NCBI GenBank assembly: GCA_965227145.1
Contig: OZ245730.1
Location: 1,984,001-2,048,000 of the forward strand
DNA from: JACKAQ01 sp965227145
Lineage (GTDB): Bacteria; Calditrichota; Calditrichia; RBG-13-44-9; J075
Reading direction: 5' to 3'
Length of the DNA: 64,000 bases
Shown here in pieces: positions 35,942-46,623 of this stretch. Positions within the stretch are counted from its first letter, which is position 1. The number at the start of each line of letters is the position of its first letter. The translations under genes were made by a program, and so were the position numbers. The notes under the pieces were generated by a model. The model worked only from the letters and a program-made list of their open reading frames with translations, made no database searches and had not been told where the DNA came from.

Positions 35942-38590
35942 ATGAATCTCGAAAAATACACCTTAAAAGCACAAGAAGCATTGAACAGCGCCCAGCAAAT
36001 GGTCATTTCGCTGGGACAGCAGCACCTTGAACCGGAGCACGTACTCGCTAGTTTGCTGGAAGACGGTGAAGGCTTGGTGAACACCATTCTCAAAAAAATC
36101 GGCGGTGATGCCGTTGGCGTAAAGGCGCAAACCCGTCAGGTGGTGAATAAATTTCCCAAAGTTTACGGCACGCCCGGGCAGGTGTATGCATCGCCTAATT
36201 TCAACCAGCTTATCAACCTGGCTGGCCGCGAGGCGCAGGAGTTAAAGGACGAATTCGTTTCCACCGAGCATTTGCTGCTGGGGATGATCAGCGTGGAACG
36301 CGGCGAAGTCGGCAAAATCCTGAAATCCGCCGGGATCACGAAAGACGCAGTGCTGCGCGCGCTGAAAGAAATTCGCGGGAACCAACGTGTTACCGACCAG
36401 AATCCCGAGGGCAAATACCAGGCGCTCGAAAAATATGCCCGCGATCTGACCGAACTGGCGATGCAGGGCAAACTAGATCCGGTGATCGGTCGCGACGAAG
36501 AGGTGCGTCGGGTGCTGCAGGTGCTTTCGCGCCGGACGAAGAACAATCCCGCGCTGATCGGTGATCCGGGGGTGGGAAAGACCGCCATTGTGGAAGGCAT
36601 CGCCCAGCGGATCGTCAACGGGGACATTCCCGAATCGCTGAAAGATAAACGTGTCATTGCACTGGACTTGGGCGCGCTGATCGCAGGCTCAAAATTCCGG
36701 GGGGAATTTGAGGAACGGCTGAAGGCAGTGCTCAAGGAGGTCAGCGAATCCAACGGTCAGGTGATCATGTTTATCGATGAAATTCACACGCTGGTGGGCG
36801 CCGGCGCTGCGGAGGGTGCGATGGACGCGTCCAACATGCTCAAACCGCTGCTGTCGCGTGGGGAAATCCACTGCATCGGCGCGACAACCATCGATGAATA
36901 TCGCAAATATATCGAAAAAGACGCGGCGCTGGAACGCCGTTTCCAGCCGATCCTGGTTGAGGAGCCATCGGTGGAGGACACCATTTCGATGCTGCGCGGG
37001 TTGAAGGAAAAATACGAAGTGCATCACGGTGTCAAAATTACGGATGCGGCGCTGATTGCTGCGACAACCCTGTCGCATCGCTACATCACCGACCGGCGGC
37101 TGCCGGACAAAGCCATCGATTTGATCGACGAAGCCGCCGCCAAACTGCGCATCGAGGTCGATTCGCTGCCTGAGGAACTGGACGAGATCGAACGGCGCAT
37201 CAAACAGCTCGAAATCGAGGAAGTTGCCCTCAAAAAAGAGAGTGCCCGCGATTCCCGCGAGCGATACGCCAAGCTTCGCGAGGAGCTGGCCAATCTGCGC
37301 GAACAGCGCGATAAGTTGAAAGCACACTGGCAATTAGAGAAAGCATCGATTCAGGAAATCCGCCAGAACAAGGCTGAAGTTGAGCAGCTTCGCAGCGTTA
37401 TGGACAAAGCCGAGCGCGAAAGCAGGCTGGAGAAAGTTGCCGAGATTAAATACGGTCGCATTCCTGAACTGGAACGCGCATCGAACGCGTTGACCGAAAA
37501 GCTACAGGAAATTCAGCAGGATCGCAAAATGCTCCGCGAAGATGTGGACGAAGAGCAGATTGCCGAGGTCGTGTCGCGCTGGACGGGCATCCCGATTGCC
37601 CGCATGCTGGAAAGCGAGCGCGAAAAACTGCTCAAAATTGAGGAGCGCCTCACCCGCCGGGTGGTCGGGCAGGAAGATGCGGAAGTGGCGGTTGCCAACG
37701 CTATCCGCCGGTCGCGTGCGGGACTGGCAGACCAGAACCGCCCCATCGGATCGTTTATCTTTCTGGGTCCGACCGGTGTCGGGAAAACCGAACTGGCGCG
37801 GGCGCTTGCGGAATTTTTATTTGATGATGAAAACGCGATGGTGCGGATTGATATGTCCGAATACATGGAACGGCATTCCGTGTCGCGACTGATCGGCGCA
37901 CCGCCCGGATACGTCGGTTACGACGAGGGCGGACAGCTCACCGAGGCCGTGCGGCGACGTCCGTATTCGGTTGTGCTGCTCGACGAGATCGAAAAAGCGC
38001 ACCCGGAAGTGTTCAATATTTTGCTGCAGGTGTTGGAAGACGGGCGGCTGACCGACAACAAGGGGCGCACGGTCAATTTCAAGAACACGATTATTATCAT
38101 GACCTCGAACATCGGTGCATCGCTGATTTTGGAGAAATCGTTGCGGATGACCGATGAAAACCGCGAACTGATTGCGATGGAAATACAGGACGAAGTGCTC
38201 AATCTGCTGCGCCACGAGCTTCGCCCGGAATTCCTGAACCGGATCGACGAAACGATTGTATTCCACAGTTTGCAGCGATCGCACATCAAACAGATTGTCG
38301 ATTTGCAGATTGCCCGGCTGGGCAAACAGCTTGCCGAGCAAAAGATCCGTATCGAGATGAGCGATGCCGCAAAAGAATACATCGCCAACCTGGGCTACGA
38401 ACCGGCATTTGGCGCGCGTCCGTTGCGCCGGGTGATCCAGCGGCAGATCATCGACGGTTTGGCGAAGGAACTGCTCGCCGGAACCATTTCCGCCGGACAG
38501 ACCGTGCAGGTTGAACTGATCGGCGAGGAATTGCGCTTTCGGGGAATCGAGGCACGGAAAACCGAGGCGGTTGTAGACTCCCGAAACTAG
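35942..38590 (+). CDS. clpB: ATP-dependent disaggregase ClpB
   Basis: 882-residue AAA+ unfoldase that rescues aggregated proteins with DnaK. Two N-terminal Clp repeats (about 1-145), first AAA domain with Walker A GDPGVGKT at 207-214 and Walker B region VIMFIDEIHTL, the long coiled-coil middle domain (about 405-535, rich in Glu/Arg/Leu) that marks ClpB rather than ClpA/C, second AAA domain with Walker A GPTGVGKTE at about 609, and the C-terminal small domain (FGARPLRRVIQRQI). AGAGGTAA lies just before the ATG. It appears monocistronic. Confidence 0.97.
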   Translation: MNLEKYTLKAQEALNSAQQMVISLGQQHLEPEHVLASLLEDGEGLVNTILKKIGGDAVGVKAQTRQVVNKFPKVYGTPGQVYASPNFNQLINLAGREAQELKDEFVSTEHLLLGMISVERGEVGKILKSAGITKDAVLRALKEIRGNQRVTDQNPEGKYQALEKYARDLTELAMQGKLDPVIGRDEEVRRVLQVLSRRTKNNPALIGDPGVGKTAIVEGIAQRIVNGDIPESLKDKRVIALDLGALIAGSKFRGEFEERLKAVLKEVSESNGQVIMFIDEIHTLVGAGAAEGAMDASNMLKPLLSRGEIHCIGATTIDEYRKYIEKDAALERRFQPILVEEPSVEDTISMLRGLKEKYEVHHGVKITDAALIAATTLSHRYITDRRLPDKAIDLIDEAAAKLRIEVDSLPEELDEIERRIKQLEIEEVALKKESARDSRERYAKLREELANLREQRDKLKAHWQLEKASIQEIRQNKAEVEQLRSVMDKAERESRLEKVAEIKYGRIPELERASNALTEKLQEIQQDRKMLREDVDEEQIAEVVSRWTGIPIARMLESEREKLLKIEERLTRRVVGQEDAEVAVANAIRRSRAGLADQNRPIGSFIFLGPTGVGKTELARALAEFLFDDENAMVRIDMSEYMERHSVSRLIGAPPGYVGYDEGGQLTEAVRRRPYSVVLLDEIEKAHPEVFNILLQVLEDGRLTDNKGRTVNFKNTIIIMTSNIGASLILEKSLRMTDENRELIAMEIQDEVLNLLRHELRPEFLNRIDETIVFHSLQRSHIKQIVDLQIARLGKQLAEQKIRIEMSDAAKEYIANLGYEPAFGARPLRRVIQRQIIDGLAKELLAGTISAGQTVQVELIGEELRFRGIEARKTEAVVDSRN

Positions 38591-38606
38591 TGACCAACCT
38601 CCGTAA

Positions 38607-38637
38607 CGATGGGTGTGAACTAAAATCACACCCATCG
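38607..38637. terminator. Perfect hairpin after clpB
   Basis: Stem CGATGGGTGTGA / TCACACCCATCG with loop ACTAAAA, 16 bp after the clpB stop. There is no T-run, so it may be a weak terminator, an RNA-stabilising hairpin or a processing site. Confidence 0.5.
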
Positions 38638-38772
38638 AAATAACGGATCGTTTCAACCGCACTCTGTAATTCTAATTATTTCTCCAATTGTTCTGCAGTA
38701 ATGAAAATTGATCATCCCAACATGCAATGAATTAAACGAAAACGCCCCACCGCTTATCAGCAATAATTTGTT

Positions 38773-41262
38773 TTATCGCAGCAACAACATCTTGCGCGTA
38801 AAACTGTGCTTACCAGCGCTCAATTTGTAAAAGTAAATCCCCGATCCAGAGAAATGTCCATCGTTTGTGCGACCATCCCAAATGAGGGTGTATTTACCGG
38901 GCATGCGGGATTCATTCGCAAGCGTTCGCACCAGTCGCCCGTTCAAATCGAATATCTGGAGGGTGATATCTTGCTGATCGGCAATCTGGAATGTGATATT
39001 GGTCGACGGGTTAAATGGATTGGGGTAGTTTTGCTCCAAATCATATTTTTCTGCCAAAGGTGAGACCGGATCAATGGATAATGCACCAATGATACGAAAA
39101 CGAACAGTTCTCTCCCAACTTCGGTCACCATAATTCTTTGCCGATTCTATTTTAATAAGCGGTGTATAAAAAGGACCGTTGGGTGCCAGCCTACTTGGAA
39201 ACAGCCGGAAAGTTATAGCAAGTGAATCCCCTGGGTTTATCCACGCAGTTGTCGGAGAAACAGCCAAAGCGCTATCGACACCGACATTTTGGAGATCGAT
39301 TGCCACGGTTACCGAATCACCGAGTCCACCGCGATTGTAAATATAAAACATAGTATCTACCACTGCGGTGTTCACATCGATAAACCCCAAATTCAGTGTT
39401 TGCGTATTTATTTCAATCAATGGGACAAGTCCGGTGATTTTGATTAAATCTTTGCGGATAATTTCGGTTGAATAAAACGCATTCGATGCTCGAAGTCGCA
39501 CCGAATATGTATCTGCTGCGGAAAATGTGAACCGGGGATTGGCATCCACAGCATCGACAATGCCATCATTATCAAAATCCCATTCATAATTCGTAACGGG
39601 CAATCCCGGTGTTGTTACGGATAAATCTGTAAACTGAACGGTTAAGCTATCGCTATTGATAGCCGTAGTTGTGTCAGTAATAAAATTTGCCCGGATAAAC
39701 CCTTGCGGCAAAGCTTCTGTGGCATCAAATCGGGAATTTATCGGCACATTTGTAAATGTTTGCCGAAAACCGGATGGCCAGCTAATTACCAACGAATCGA
39801 CAATTGTTGCATTACCCAATCCAAAATGAGCAGACAACGGCGGCTGCGAATTTAAACCGGACTGCCCCAAACCGGAAATTACCCGTGTTTGCCAAACGGC
39901 TGAACCGTTTATCATTGCTTTTGCACGCAACACAGCACCAATAGCCGAACGATTGGAAAATGTTCCCTGGCAATTTACTGCCAACCAGTTTTGTTGATTC
40001 CCTTGATTATTCTGTATCAAAAAGTTGGGTTGCGGAACGCCGGTTTGTGATGTCGGTTGTCCGATATGTAACACGAACAAATCCATATCACCATCATTAT
40101 CATAATCAACCCAATTTCCCCCCTGCGGTCCGGGGTATTCGCCGACAATGTCGCCCACGTCTCCGGCAAGCATTGCTAAAAAGTTGCCATCACCCTCATT
40201 GCGATAAAGATGTCCGGGACTTTGACCCGTATTTACTTCCCCAACAAACAAATCCAAATCGCCATCATTGTCATAATCGGCCCAACTGCCGAAAGCCGAA
40301 TTATATCCAGTTGTTACCGGTGGTTGGTCGGTGATTTGGGTAAATTGCCAATCGCCATCATTGCGAAAAAGCCTGTCCGGCGCGCCCGAACCGAACGCAC
40401 CTGAGATTGCTAAAAACATATCGAAATCGCCATCGTTGTCATAATCTGCCCAACTGGCGCCAATATCGAAAACCAGACCTTCCGCAGTGAGCGGTGTATT
40501 TTCAATTGCTTGAAACCGGAACAGATCGCCAGTTTCCATCGCCAATGATTTATAGAGTTCATTTGTACCGCCCCGATTTACAATATATAAATCAACATCA
40601 CTGTCGTTATCGATATCAATCCATGATTCACTGGCTCCAAATGAACGGTTCTTTAAAAACACCAGGTCTTCATTTTCGATAAACTGCCCGTTTCCCTCAT
40701 TCCGAAAAAAGCGATCACGAAAATTGTTTGTTCTCAACATTAACATATCCAGGTTGCCGTCGAGATCAATATCTACCCAACTTGCCGAGATAGAAATTGC
40801 GCTATCCCCAACGTTATCTATCAATGACATTGAGAAATCCGGTTCACCATTATTTTTGTAAAGGTAATTGGGCAATAACGTTACCGGGTTTCCCTGGGCA
40901 TTGACGATGGCATAATTAGACACAAATAAATCTGAAAAACCGTCATTGTCATAATCTGCCCAAACGCCGATATTCGATACGGCTGTGGTTGTCACATGTG
41001 GACCGGTTACAACGCGCTCAAAACTCCCGTTTCCAAGATTCCGGTAAAACTGGTTTCCCTCTCCGGCAATATATGCGTCCTGATAACCGTCATTATTAAT
41101 ATCCACCCAACTGATACCGACAGATCGCAATGAATCTGTTACAATTGCCCCGGCAGTAGTGTTACGGGTAAAAAATTGTGCCTTCAGCGTTCCTGTTATG
41201 ACCAACAGAATAAACAATAAAACTATTTGCACCCGATGCAATCTGTTAAAAGCATGTCTCAT
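38773..41262 (-). CDS. Secreted FG-GAP/VCBS - UnbV - PKD protein with type IX sorting domain
   Basis: 829 residues from the ATG at 41262, which GGAGGAA precedes; an in-frame ATG at 41295 lacks a site. Signal peptide about 1-28 (ends TLKAQ). Residues about 35-405 are FG-GAP/VCBS-like calcium-binding repeats with many DYDNDGD(F/L/M)DLFV elements; about 415-510 is the ASPIC/UnbV domain (NRSAIGAVLRAKA, GLGQSGLNSQPPLSAHFGLG, ISWPSG); about 525-625 is a PKD domain (YEWDFDNDG); a beta domain follows, and the last ~85 residues are the sorting domain (YPNPFNPSTNI, SGIYFYKLS, KMLLLR end). Such proteins coat the surface or bind polymers; no enzyme activity is indicated. Confidence 0.88.
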   Translation of the reverse strand: MRHAFNRLHRVQIVLLFILLVITGTLKAQFFTRNTTAGAIVTDSLRSVGISWVDINNDGYQDAYIAGEGNQFYRNLGNGSFERVVTGPHVTTTAVSNIGVWADYDNDGFSDLFVSNYAIVNAQGNPVTLLPNYLYKNNGEPDFSMSLIDNVGDSAISISASWVDIDLDGNLDMLMLRTNNFRDRFFRNEGNGQFIENEDLVFLKNRSFGASESWIDIDNDSDVDLYIVNRGGTNELYKSLAMETGDLFRFQAIENTPLTAEGLVFDIGASWADYDNDGDFDMFLAISGAFGSGAPDRLFRNDGDWQFTQITDQPPVTTGYNSAFGSWADYDNDGDLDLFVGEVNTGQSPGHLYRNEGDGNFLAMLAGDVGDIVGEYPGPQGGNWVDYDNDGDMDLFVLHIGQPTSQTGVPQPNFLIQNNQGNQQNWLAVNCQGTFSNRSAIGAVLRAKAMINGSAVWQTRVISGLGQSGLNSQPPLSAHFGLGNATIVDSLVISWPSGFRQTFTNVPINSRFDATEALPQGFIRANFITDTTTAINSDSLTVQFTDLSVTTPGLPVTNYEWDFDNDGIVDAVDANPRFTFSAADTYSVRLRASNAFYSTEIIRKDLIKITGLVPLIEINTQTLNLGFIDVNTAVVDTMFYIYNRGGLGDSVTVAIDLQNVGVDSALAVSPTTAWINPGDSLAITFRLFPSRLAPNGPFYTPLIKIESAKNYGDRSWERTVRFRIIGALSIDPVSPLAEKYDLEQNYPNPFNPSTNITFQIADQQDITLQIFDLNGRLVRTLANESRMPGKYTLIWDGRTNDGHFSGSGIYFYKLSAGKHSFTRKMLLLR

Positions 41263-41321
41263 CAGTTCGATTCCTCCAAAATTTTTGACAATCACTATTA
41301 ATTGAACTTAAATAACCCCAT

Positions 41322-41349
41322 CTCCCCAACCAATCAATTGGAAGGGGAG
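41322..41349. repeat. Hairpin in the gap upstream of the UnbV-type gene
   Basis: CTCCCC / GGGGAG outer stem with inner CCAA / TTGG around TCAA. It looks like a short mobile-palindrome remnant; no T-run, role unknown. Confidence 0.4.
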
Positions 41350-41533
41350 TGAGGAAGGATGAGGTATTTGTCTCACAGAGACTTTTTTATTTGCAAAACA
41401 GATGATTCAGCCAAAAGATACTGGACAAAAGTTTCGGTTGCGCATCAGCGTATAGGCTGTGTCGTTTATATCAAACATTTTTGGGGATTTATGATGTTGT
41501 CATCACGGTGCGGAAAGGGGAGCGGCGTGTAAG

Positions 41534-42685
41534 CTATTGCATTTGGTGATGAAGCCGGACATACCCCGATGGGGTTTGCCCAACTTGCTTTTTGAAGATG
41601 CGGTTAAAAGAAGTCTTATTGTTAAAACCGGCTTCCATTGCGATAGCCAGATGACTGTAATGTTGATAAACAGGGTTGACCAACAGTTGTTTGGCCTCTG
41701 ATACGCGATAGCTATTGACAAAATCGAAGAAATTAACACCGGCTTCCTGATTGATCACCTGAGATAAATGATTGGGCGAAATGTCGAGCATCTCGGCTAA
41801 CTCACGCAATTTCAGGTCGCTTTTTCGATACGGTTTTTGGGTAAGCATCAGGTGTTCAAGGTGTTGCAGATATTCCATCGCCAATTCAGGGGAAAGCGCA
41901 GACTTTTCATAACGGGTTGTTTTGGGTTGGTCATCAATACCGGGGACGTCCTCAGAAATAACCGGGTGGCGAATGGACGAGAATGCCACTATTTCAACAA
42001 AAAGGGCCAGGCTAATAGCCATTGCATATTCAACTTTGGCAATATGACTTTTAAAAATTAGAAACAGCAATGCAAAGACCTGAATGATTAACAGTGTGAT
42101 AAAAATACGATTGAGCCGCATCAGCCATTGTGTTCCGATATTGGGTTCATCCGATACGCGCTCTTTACAAATTGCCTCAGCCTGGATTAATAACCGCCAA
42201 ACGAGCAGGCAATACAGGATTGTTTGGCCCAAATGGAAACCCATGATCCAATATCCGCTAATGTTCAACAACAACCCGTGATTGAGCACAATATATCCTT
42301 CAACAATGCGCAATGTCGGCAAGCTGAACCATATTGGCAAAGCATTGATAAACAACAAGATAGCCGGGACGAAATGAAGGAGTTGATTGAATCGGTTAGA
42401 GCCGGAGTTGCCCTGTATTGTCCGGGCATATAAATAGTAAAGCGGTCCGAATAAAAAATAAACCGGCTGTCCGAAGAACATAATGCGGTTATACGGATCA
42501 AGAAAAATAACCTTCTGATGCAGCAACAGAAATTCGCCAAGTAAAATAGCAACACAACCCATTAACAATGCCAGATAGATGAGCCCTTTTTGCCGCTGTT
42601 TGGGCTGTGCGAATAATGCCGCAGCCAGTATCATACTTTGAAAAACAGTGCCGATCAGGATTGTTGAAATAATATCAATTGTCAT
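41534..42685 (-). CDS. AraC-family regulator with N-terminal multi-helix membrane domain
   Basis: 383 residues. About seven transmembrane helices fill residues 1-235 (for example ILIGTVFQSMILAAALF and LIYLALLMGCVAILLGEFLL), and the C-terminal ~100 residues form an AraC-type double helix-turn-helix (LRELAEMLDISPNHLSQVIN and AIAMEAGFNNKTSFNRIFKK, ending QTPSGYVR). Membrane-bound AraC proteins of this build are common in Bacteroidota and relatives. It lies between FG-GAP secreted-protein genes on the same strand, which it might control; no binding site could be picked out. The start is ATG at 42685 with a weak ribosome site. Confidence 0.88.
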   Translation of the reverse strand: MTIDIISTILIGTVFQSMILAAALFAQPKQRQKGLIYLALLMGCVAILLGEFLLLHQKVIFLDPYNRIMFFGQPVYFLFGPLYYLYARTIQGNSGSNRFNQLLHFVPAILLFINALPIWFSLPTLRIVEGYIVLNHGLLLNISGYWIMGFHLGQTILYCLLVWRLLIQAEAICKERVSDEPNIGTQWLMRLNRIFITLLIIQVFALLFLIFKSHIAKVEYAMAISLALFVEIVAFSSIRHPVISEDVPGIDDQPKTTRYEKSALSPELAMEYLQHLEHLMLTQKPYRKSDLKLRELAEMLDISPNHLSQVINQEAGVNFFDFVNSYRVSEAKQLLVNPVYQHYSHLAIAMEAGFNNKTSFNRIFKKQVGQTPSGYVRLHHQMQ

Positions 42686-43002
42686 AAATTATCGGTTACC
42701 AAATATATTCAACACTCAACCCATTGAAATGAAGCTTATTTAGACTGCAAGCGTTGCACAGCAATATAATTGCCGGACAATATATAGATATGCTTTGGAT
42801 AATTTTGGCGGCTTGATAATAGCGAAACGCAGAATTGTCGAACAACACGACTTCCGACAATAACCTGATCTCAGATGCGCAGATAAATTATCGGAATTGG
42901 ATGTGATAAGCAAGTGATTTTCTGTTGGGTGTGCAGATCCATTGATCGGTGATGATTCGTATGAATCACGGTGTTTGTGGAGATATTCATGCGATGCTAT
43001 TC
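42686..43002. other. 317-bp intergenic region, nothing recognised
   Basis: Lies between the stop of the 573-aa FG-GAP gene and the start of the AraC-type regulator. AT-rich; no gene, strong hairpin or clear promoter was seen. It should carry the promoter of the regulator gene. Confidence 0.5.
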
Positions 43003-44724
43003 TTACTTTACCACCACCATCTTGTGAACTTGCGAAAAACTACCGCTGACCATCCGGCAGAAATAAACCCCCGACGGCAGCGTGGACGCATCAAACACCA
43101 CCGAATGCTCACCGGCGCTGCGACGCTCATCCAGAATCTCCGCAACCACCTGACCACGGATATTCAACACCGACAACGCCACATCGGCAGCAACAGGTAA
43201 TGTAAATCGGATGGTGGTTGACGGGTTAAACGGGTTCGGGTAGTTAGGGTATAAAATAATAGCCTTTGCGACGGCTGGCTGATTGGCGGGTATGCCAACG
43301 GATTGCGGGTTAAAACGATATACATCCGAATGGCTGTAGCTGATGCCATCCACATAAATTGCTTTACATATAACAATATCATCCGACCCATCCCCATCCA
43401 CATCACCTACACCAACCCCGCTTGGCCAGGAAACGGCCTTTGCCCAAAACACTTCGTAATGGTCGTTGCCTGTTGCTTTCAACACCAGCACAAACCCACC
43501 GACATCCAATACCAACTCATTCTGCCCATCTCCATCCACATCACCGCTGAGTAATTTTCGAATATAAATACTGTTTCCCCGGATGATATCCAACAGTAGC
43601 ACCGCACGGTAACAGTCGTTTCCGCATCCCTCTATAACAGTAATATAATTGTGGCTGCCCCAAGTGCCGCCGAGATAGGCCTCCGGCAGTCCGTCGCCAT
43701 CCAGATCGCCGGGCGCCAGATGATACATGGCGTTGTAGTAAGGTAGTTGGGCGGTATAATGAATCTGAAAACTGTCATTTGCGACATTCTCCACCCCGTA
43801 CACCCGACCATATAAATCCGCCTTGAAATATTCCATGAAGCTATCCTGGTCAATATCCCCGACCGCCAGCTTACCGATGCCAAAATTGGGGTTATACATT
43901 ACATCGCCAATAACCTGAAAGCTGGTATCACCAGCAATATGTTCTCGGATGGTACTGGAATTCGGGAGGGAAACACCAGCAGAATCTTCATTATAGCTTA
44001 GGTGAATTAGATCCAAATGACTGTCTTTATCCAAATCATAGATGCCAAAACCTTGTGGCTCCTCCGGTGCGACTGGTTGATGGGTATAGCGGTACTCAGT
44101 GGCATATTCACCCGGACTAGCAGCTTCGTAAACCCTTAGTTGATCGCCATAATGGGTATACATCTCCCAAAGTCCGTCATTGTCCATGTCTCCAACCAGT
44201 ACGGGCACGCTACCCTTTTCATTTAAAGGTACACCAAAATCAACCACCATTCGAAAAAACGAGAATTGTTCATCCCATTCATAAAACCGGTTAATAACTG
44301 TGTTTCTATATATAGTTTTATTAACCCCGATCAGCTCTGCCTTGTCGTCACCATTACTGTCATATACTTGCAGCTCGAGATCGTAACCATAAACCGGTGC
44401 CTCACCCACCCACTCAAACCGGTCTGCATAAAGGGTTGTATCAATGTCGAAGGTGTTGATTGTAATGGTTTTTTCTGCCCACAGGGTATCTGCAAAACCA
44501 AAAGCTTTAGGCGTGGTAGCGGTTTCATCGACCAGATAATTGAATACCGCCTTTGTTTCCCGATCCCGCCAGATCAGCACGCCGCCCGCTTCGCTCACCA
44601 CTTCATATTGCTCATGCCAGTGCGGCGGCAGTTGCAGCTTATCTATTAACGCCTGGGCGTTGATTTGCTGAGCGGAGAATAGAATCCAGCCAAAAGCAAC
44701 CAGAAATACTAAACGGTGCATCAT
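43003..44724 (-). CDS. Secreted FG-GAP repeat protein with type IX sorting domain
   Basis: 573 residues; AAGGAAG precedes the ATG at 44724. Signal peptide 1-23 (ends QINAQ). A short N-terminal domain shared with the next two genes (LPPHWHEQYEVVSEAGG, then ITINTFDIDTTLYADRFEW) is followed by FG-GAP-type propeller repeats with calcium loops such as VGDMDNDGLWEMY, VGDIDQDSFMEYF, LSGDVDGDGQNELVLDV and VGDVDGDGSDDIV. The end is the sorting domain (YPNYPNPFNPSTTIRF, SGVYFCRM, KMVVVK end). It is a distant paralogue of the 44850 and 46624 genes, which are upstream in the same direction. Confidence 0.88.
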   Translation of the reverse strand: MMHRLVFLVAFGWILFSAQQINAQALIDKLQLPPHWHEQYEVVSEAGGVLIWRDRETKAVFNYLVDETATTPKAFGFADTLWAEKTITINTFDIDTTLYADRFEWVGEAPVYGYDLELQVYDSNGDDKAELIGVNKTIYRNTVINRFYEWDEQFSFFRMVVDFGVPLNEKGSVPVLVGDMDNDGLWEMYTHYGDQLRVYEAASPGEYATEYRYTHQPVAPEEPQGFGIYDLDKDSHLDLIHLSYNEDSAGVSLPNSSTIREHIAGDTSFQVIGDVMYNPNFGIGKLAVGDIDQDSFMEYFKADLYGRVYGVENVANDSFQIHYTAQLPYYNAMYHLAPGDLDGDGLPEAYLGGTWGSHNYITVIEGCGNDCYRAVLLLDIIRGNSIYIRKLLSGDVDGDGQNELVLDVGGFVLVLKATGNDHYEVFWAKAVSWPSGVGVGDVDGDGSDDIVICKAIYVDGISYSHSDVYRFNPQSVGIPANQPAVAKAIILYPNYPNPFNPSTTIRFTLPVAADVALSVLNIRGQVVAEILDERRSAGEHSVVFDASTLPSGVYFCRMVSGSFSQVHKMVVVK

Positions 44725-44849
44725 GTTAATGCTTCCTTAATGCTAAACGTCACAATGATTATTGATAATATGCTATATTAACGGCAGGAACAGTATCACA
44801 ATAAAGCTTGATTTAGTAATCGGTTAGGCGGAACGGTCACGACCGTTTA

Positions 44850-46595
44850 TTACCGCATCAACAGCATCTTCCGGGTTTGGGTATAAACGGCACCCGCGCC
44901 GGTCAAAGAACCGGTAGCGCTGAGGCGACAGAAATACACCCCGGATGCCACCGGTTCCCCGTTAGTATTGCTGCCGTCCCATGTCGCTTGGTGCCTGCCA
45001 ACGCCAAAGCTGCCATCGGCAATGGTTGTCACCAGACGACCGTTCAGGTCGAAGATATCCAGTTGAACGGTTGCCGGTTGCGGCAGGATAAAGGCGATGG
45101 TGGTTGCCGGGTTAAACGGGTTCGGGTAGGCACTTAGTGTAATGTCGCTGATGCGTTTCTCATTACTAACATCTATACCAACCGGAAATTTCCATTTATA
45201 GACGGTGGACTGGGTGATAACCGTGTTACCATCCCGGATATTTTCGGCAATCACCAGTTCAGCAATACCGTCGCCGTCCACATCGCCCGCGCCAATGCCA
45301 TAGTCAAATTCTACAAATGTCGCCCATTTCAACAGTATCTCATTGCGACTGTTGAGCTGAAACATCATTACGGTGCCACCAACATCAATAACCACTTCAT
45401 CGTGATGGTCACCATCAAAATCAGCCGCGATAATCTGCCAGATATACAAACCGTTCCCGCCCTGTATTTCAACCGCGCTGACGGGCAGATAGCCGCCCTG
45501 GTCATCGCTTTCAAAAACAGTAACCAGATTGCGGGTAAGGCTTACGCCATATCCACCGCCTGCCCATAGCTCCGGCTTGCCATTATTATTCAGGTCATCC
45601 GTAACCAGATGATAGTCGGCATTAAAGGTTGGTAGCTGCCCCTGCCAGATTACCGAAAAGCTATCATCCGCTACGCTTTCTATAGCGCTCATTAGCCCAA
45701 ACAGCCCGCCACCGAAAATCTCCGGCTTACCGTTCCGGTTCAGATCCCCCACGGCAAAGCGGGTTGTGCCTGCCGAGTTCGGCATGATGACTATTGCTGT
45801 TTCGGTAAAGCAGGTATCGCAGCCGGTATTTTCCCTGATGATGCAGGCATTCCGGTAAACGCCCGCCGAGTCCATCATGACCCGGATAAAGGCCAGCTCC
45901 ATTTGGTTGTCCAGATCAAAATCCGCCATGGCATAGCCGGATGGCACTATTCCCTCAAATGGCTCGTGCCGGAAGCGAAACTCTGTGGCATACTGGCTGG
46001 AATCCGATGACTCGTATGCCCGAATCCAGTGACCGCGCTGGTAGTATATTTCCTTTCTGCCGTCCTGATCCACATCCCCGCTTAAAACCGAAATACCTAC
46101 ACCCGTTCCTGGCGTCGGGTTGAAATCCACGACCTGGTCAAACAGCCGGGTAGCCGGGTTCCACTCATTGTAAAATGTTGGTAAAAAGTTTAAGCCGTCG
46201 TTGGGGTTATAAATACCTATTATCTCATTTCGAAGATTTCCATCCGAATCTGTTAACAGCATATCATAGCTTCTATTGTTTACTGGAGCCGTCCCCATTT
46301 TTAGAAACATATCGGTATAAAGGCTGGTGTCTATTTCCCATACCCTGAACGTGTAAACCGTATCCGCATAAATTGTATCCAGCAACGTATATAGGCTTGG
46401 GCTTACCGGTGGTGCGATCTGCTTTATTTGGGTTAAGCCGCTTTGTATGGCTTTATAGGTAAGCGCCCCGTTGTCGTAGCTAATCACTTCATAAAGTTTA
46501 TCCCAATGCGGCGGTAGTTCCAGACCGGCGGGTAGCTGCTGGCATATACCTATCCGGATAAATATTAGTAGGAAAAATGTGATCATCTTGTTCAT
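44850..46595 (-). CDS. Secreted FG-GAP repeat protein, tandem paralogue A
   Basis: 581 residues from the ATG at 46595, with GGAAA about 10 bases upstream; a TTG three codons earlier is possible. Signal peptide ends GICQQ. N-terminal domain ELPPHWDKLYEVISYDNGA, then FG-GAP repeats (SGDVDQDGRKEIYY, VGDLNRNGKPEIFG, TDDLNNNGKPELWAGG, AADFDGDHHDEVVIDVGG, AGDVDGDGIAELVIAEN), then the sorting domain (AYPNPFNPATTIAF, SGVYFCRLS, KMLLMR end). From about residue 185 onward it is almost identical to the gene at 46624 at both protein and DNA level, while the signal peptide and residues 50-180 differ clearly. Only 28 bp separate the two. Confidence 0.9.
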   Translation of the reverse strand: MNKMITFFLLIFIRIGICQQLPAGLELPPHWDKLYEVISYDNGALTYKAIQSGLTQIKQIAPPVSPSLYTLLDTIYADTVYTFRVWEIDTSLYTDMFLKMGTAPVNNRSYDMLLTDSDGNLRNEIIGIYNPNDGLNFLPTFYNEWNPATRLFDQVVDFNPTPGTGVGISVLSGDVDQDGRKEIYYQRGHWIRAYESSDSSQYATEFRFRHEPFEGIVPSGYAMADFDLDNQMELAFIRVMMDSAGVYRNACIIRENTGCDTCFTETAIVIMPNSAGTTRFAVGDLNRNGKPEIFGGGLFGLMSAIESVADDSFSVIWQGQLPTFNADYHLVTDDLNNNGKPELWAGGGYGVSLTRNLVTVFESDDQGGYLPVSAVEIQGGNGLYIWQIIAADFDGDHHDEVVIDVGGTVMMFQLNSRNEILLKWATFVEFDYGIGAGDVDGDGIAELVIAENIRDGNTVITQSTVYKWKFPVGIDVSNEKRISDITLSAYPNPFNPATTIAFILPQPATVQLDIFDLNGRLVTTIADGSFGVGRHQATWDGSNTNGEPVASGVYFCRLSATGSLTGAGAVYTQTRKMLLMR

Positions 46596-46623
46596 TATAA
46601 GCAACTTTCCAATTCAGTTTTTA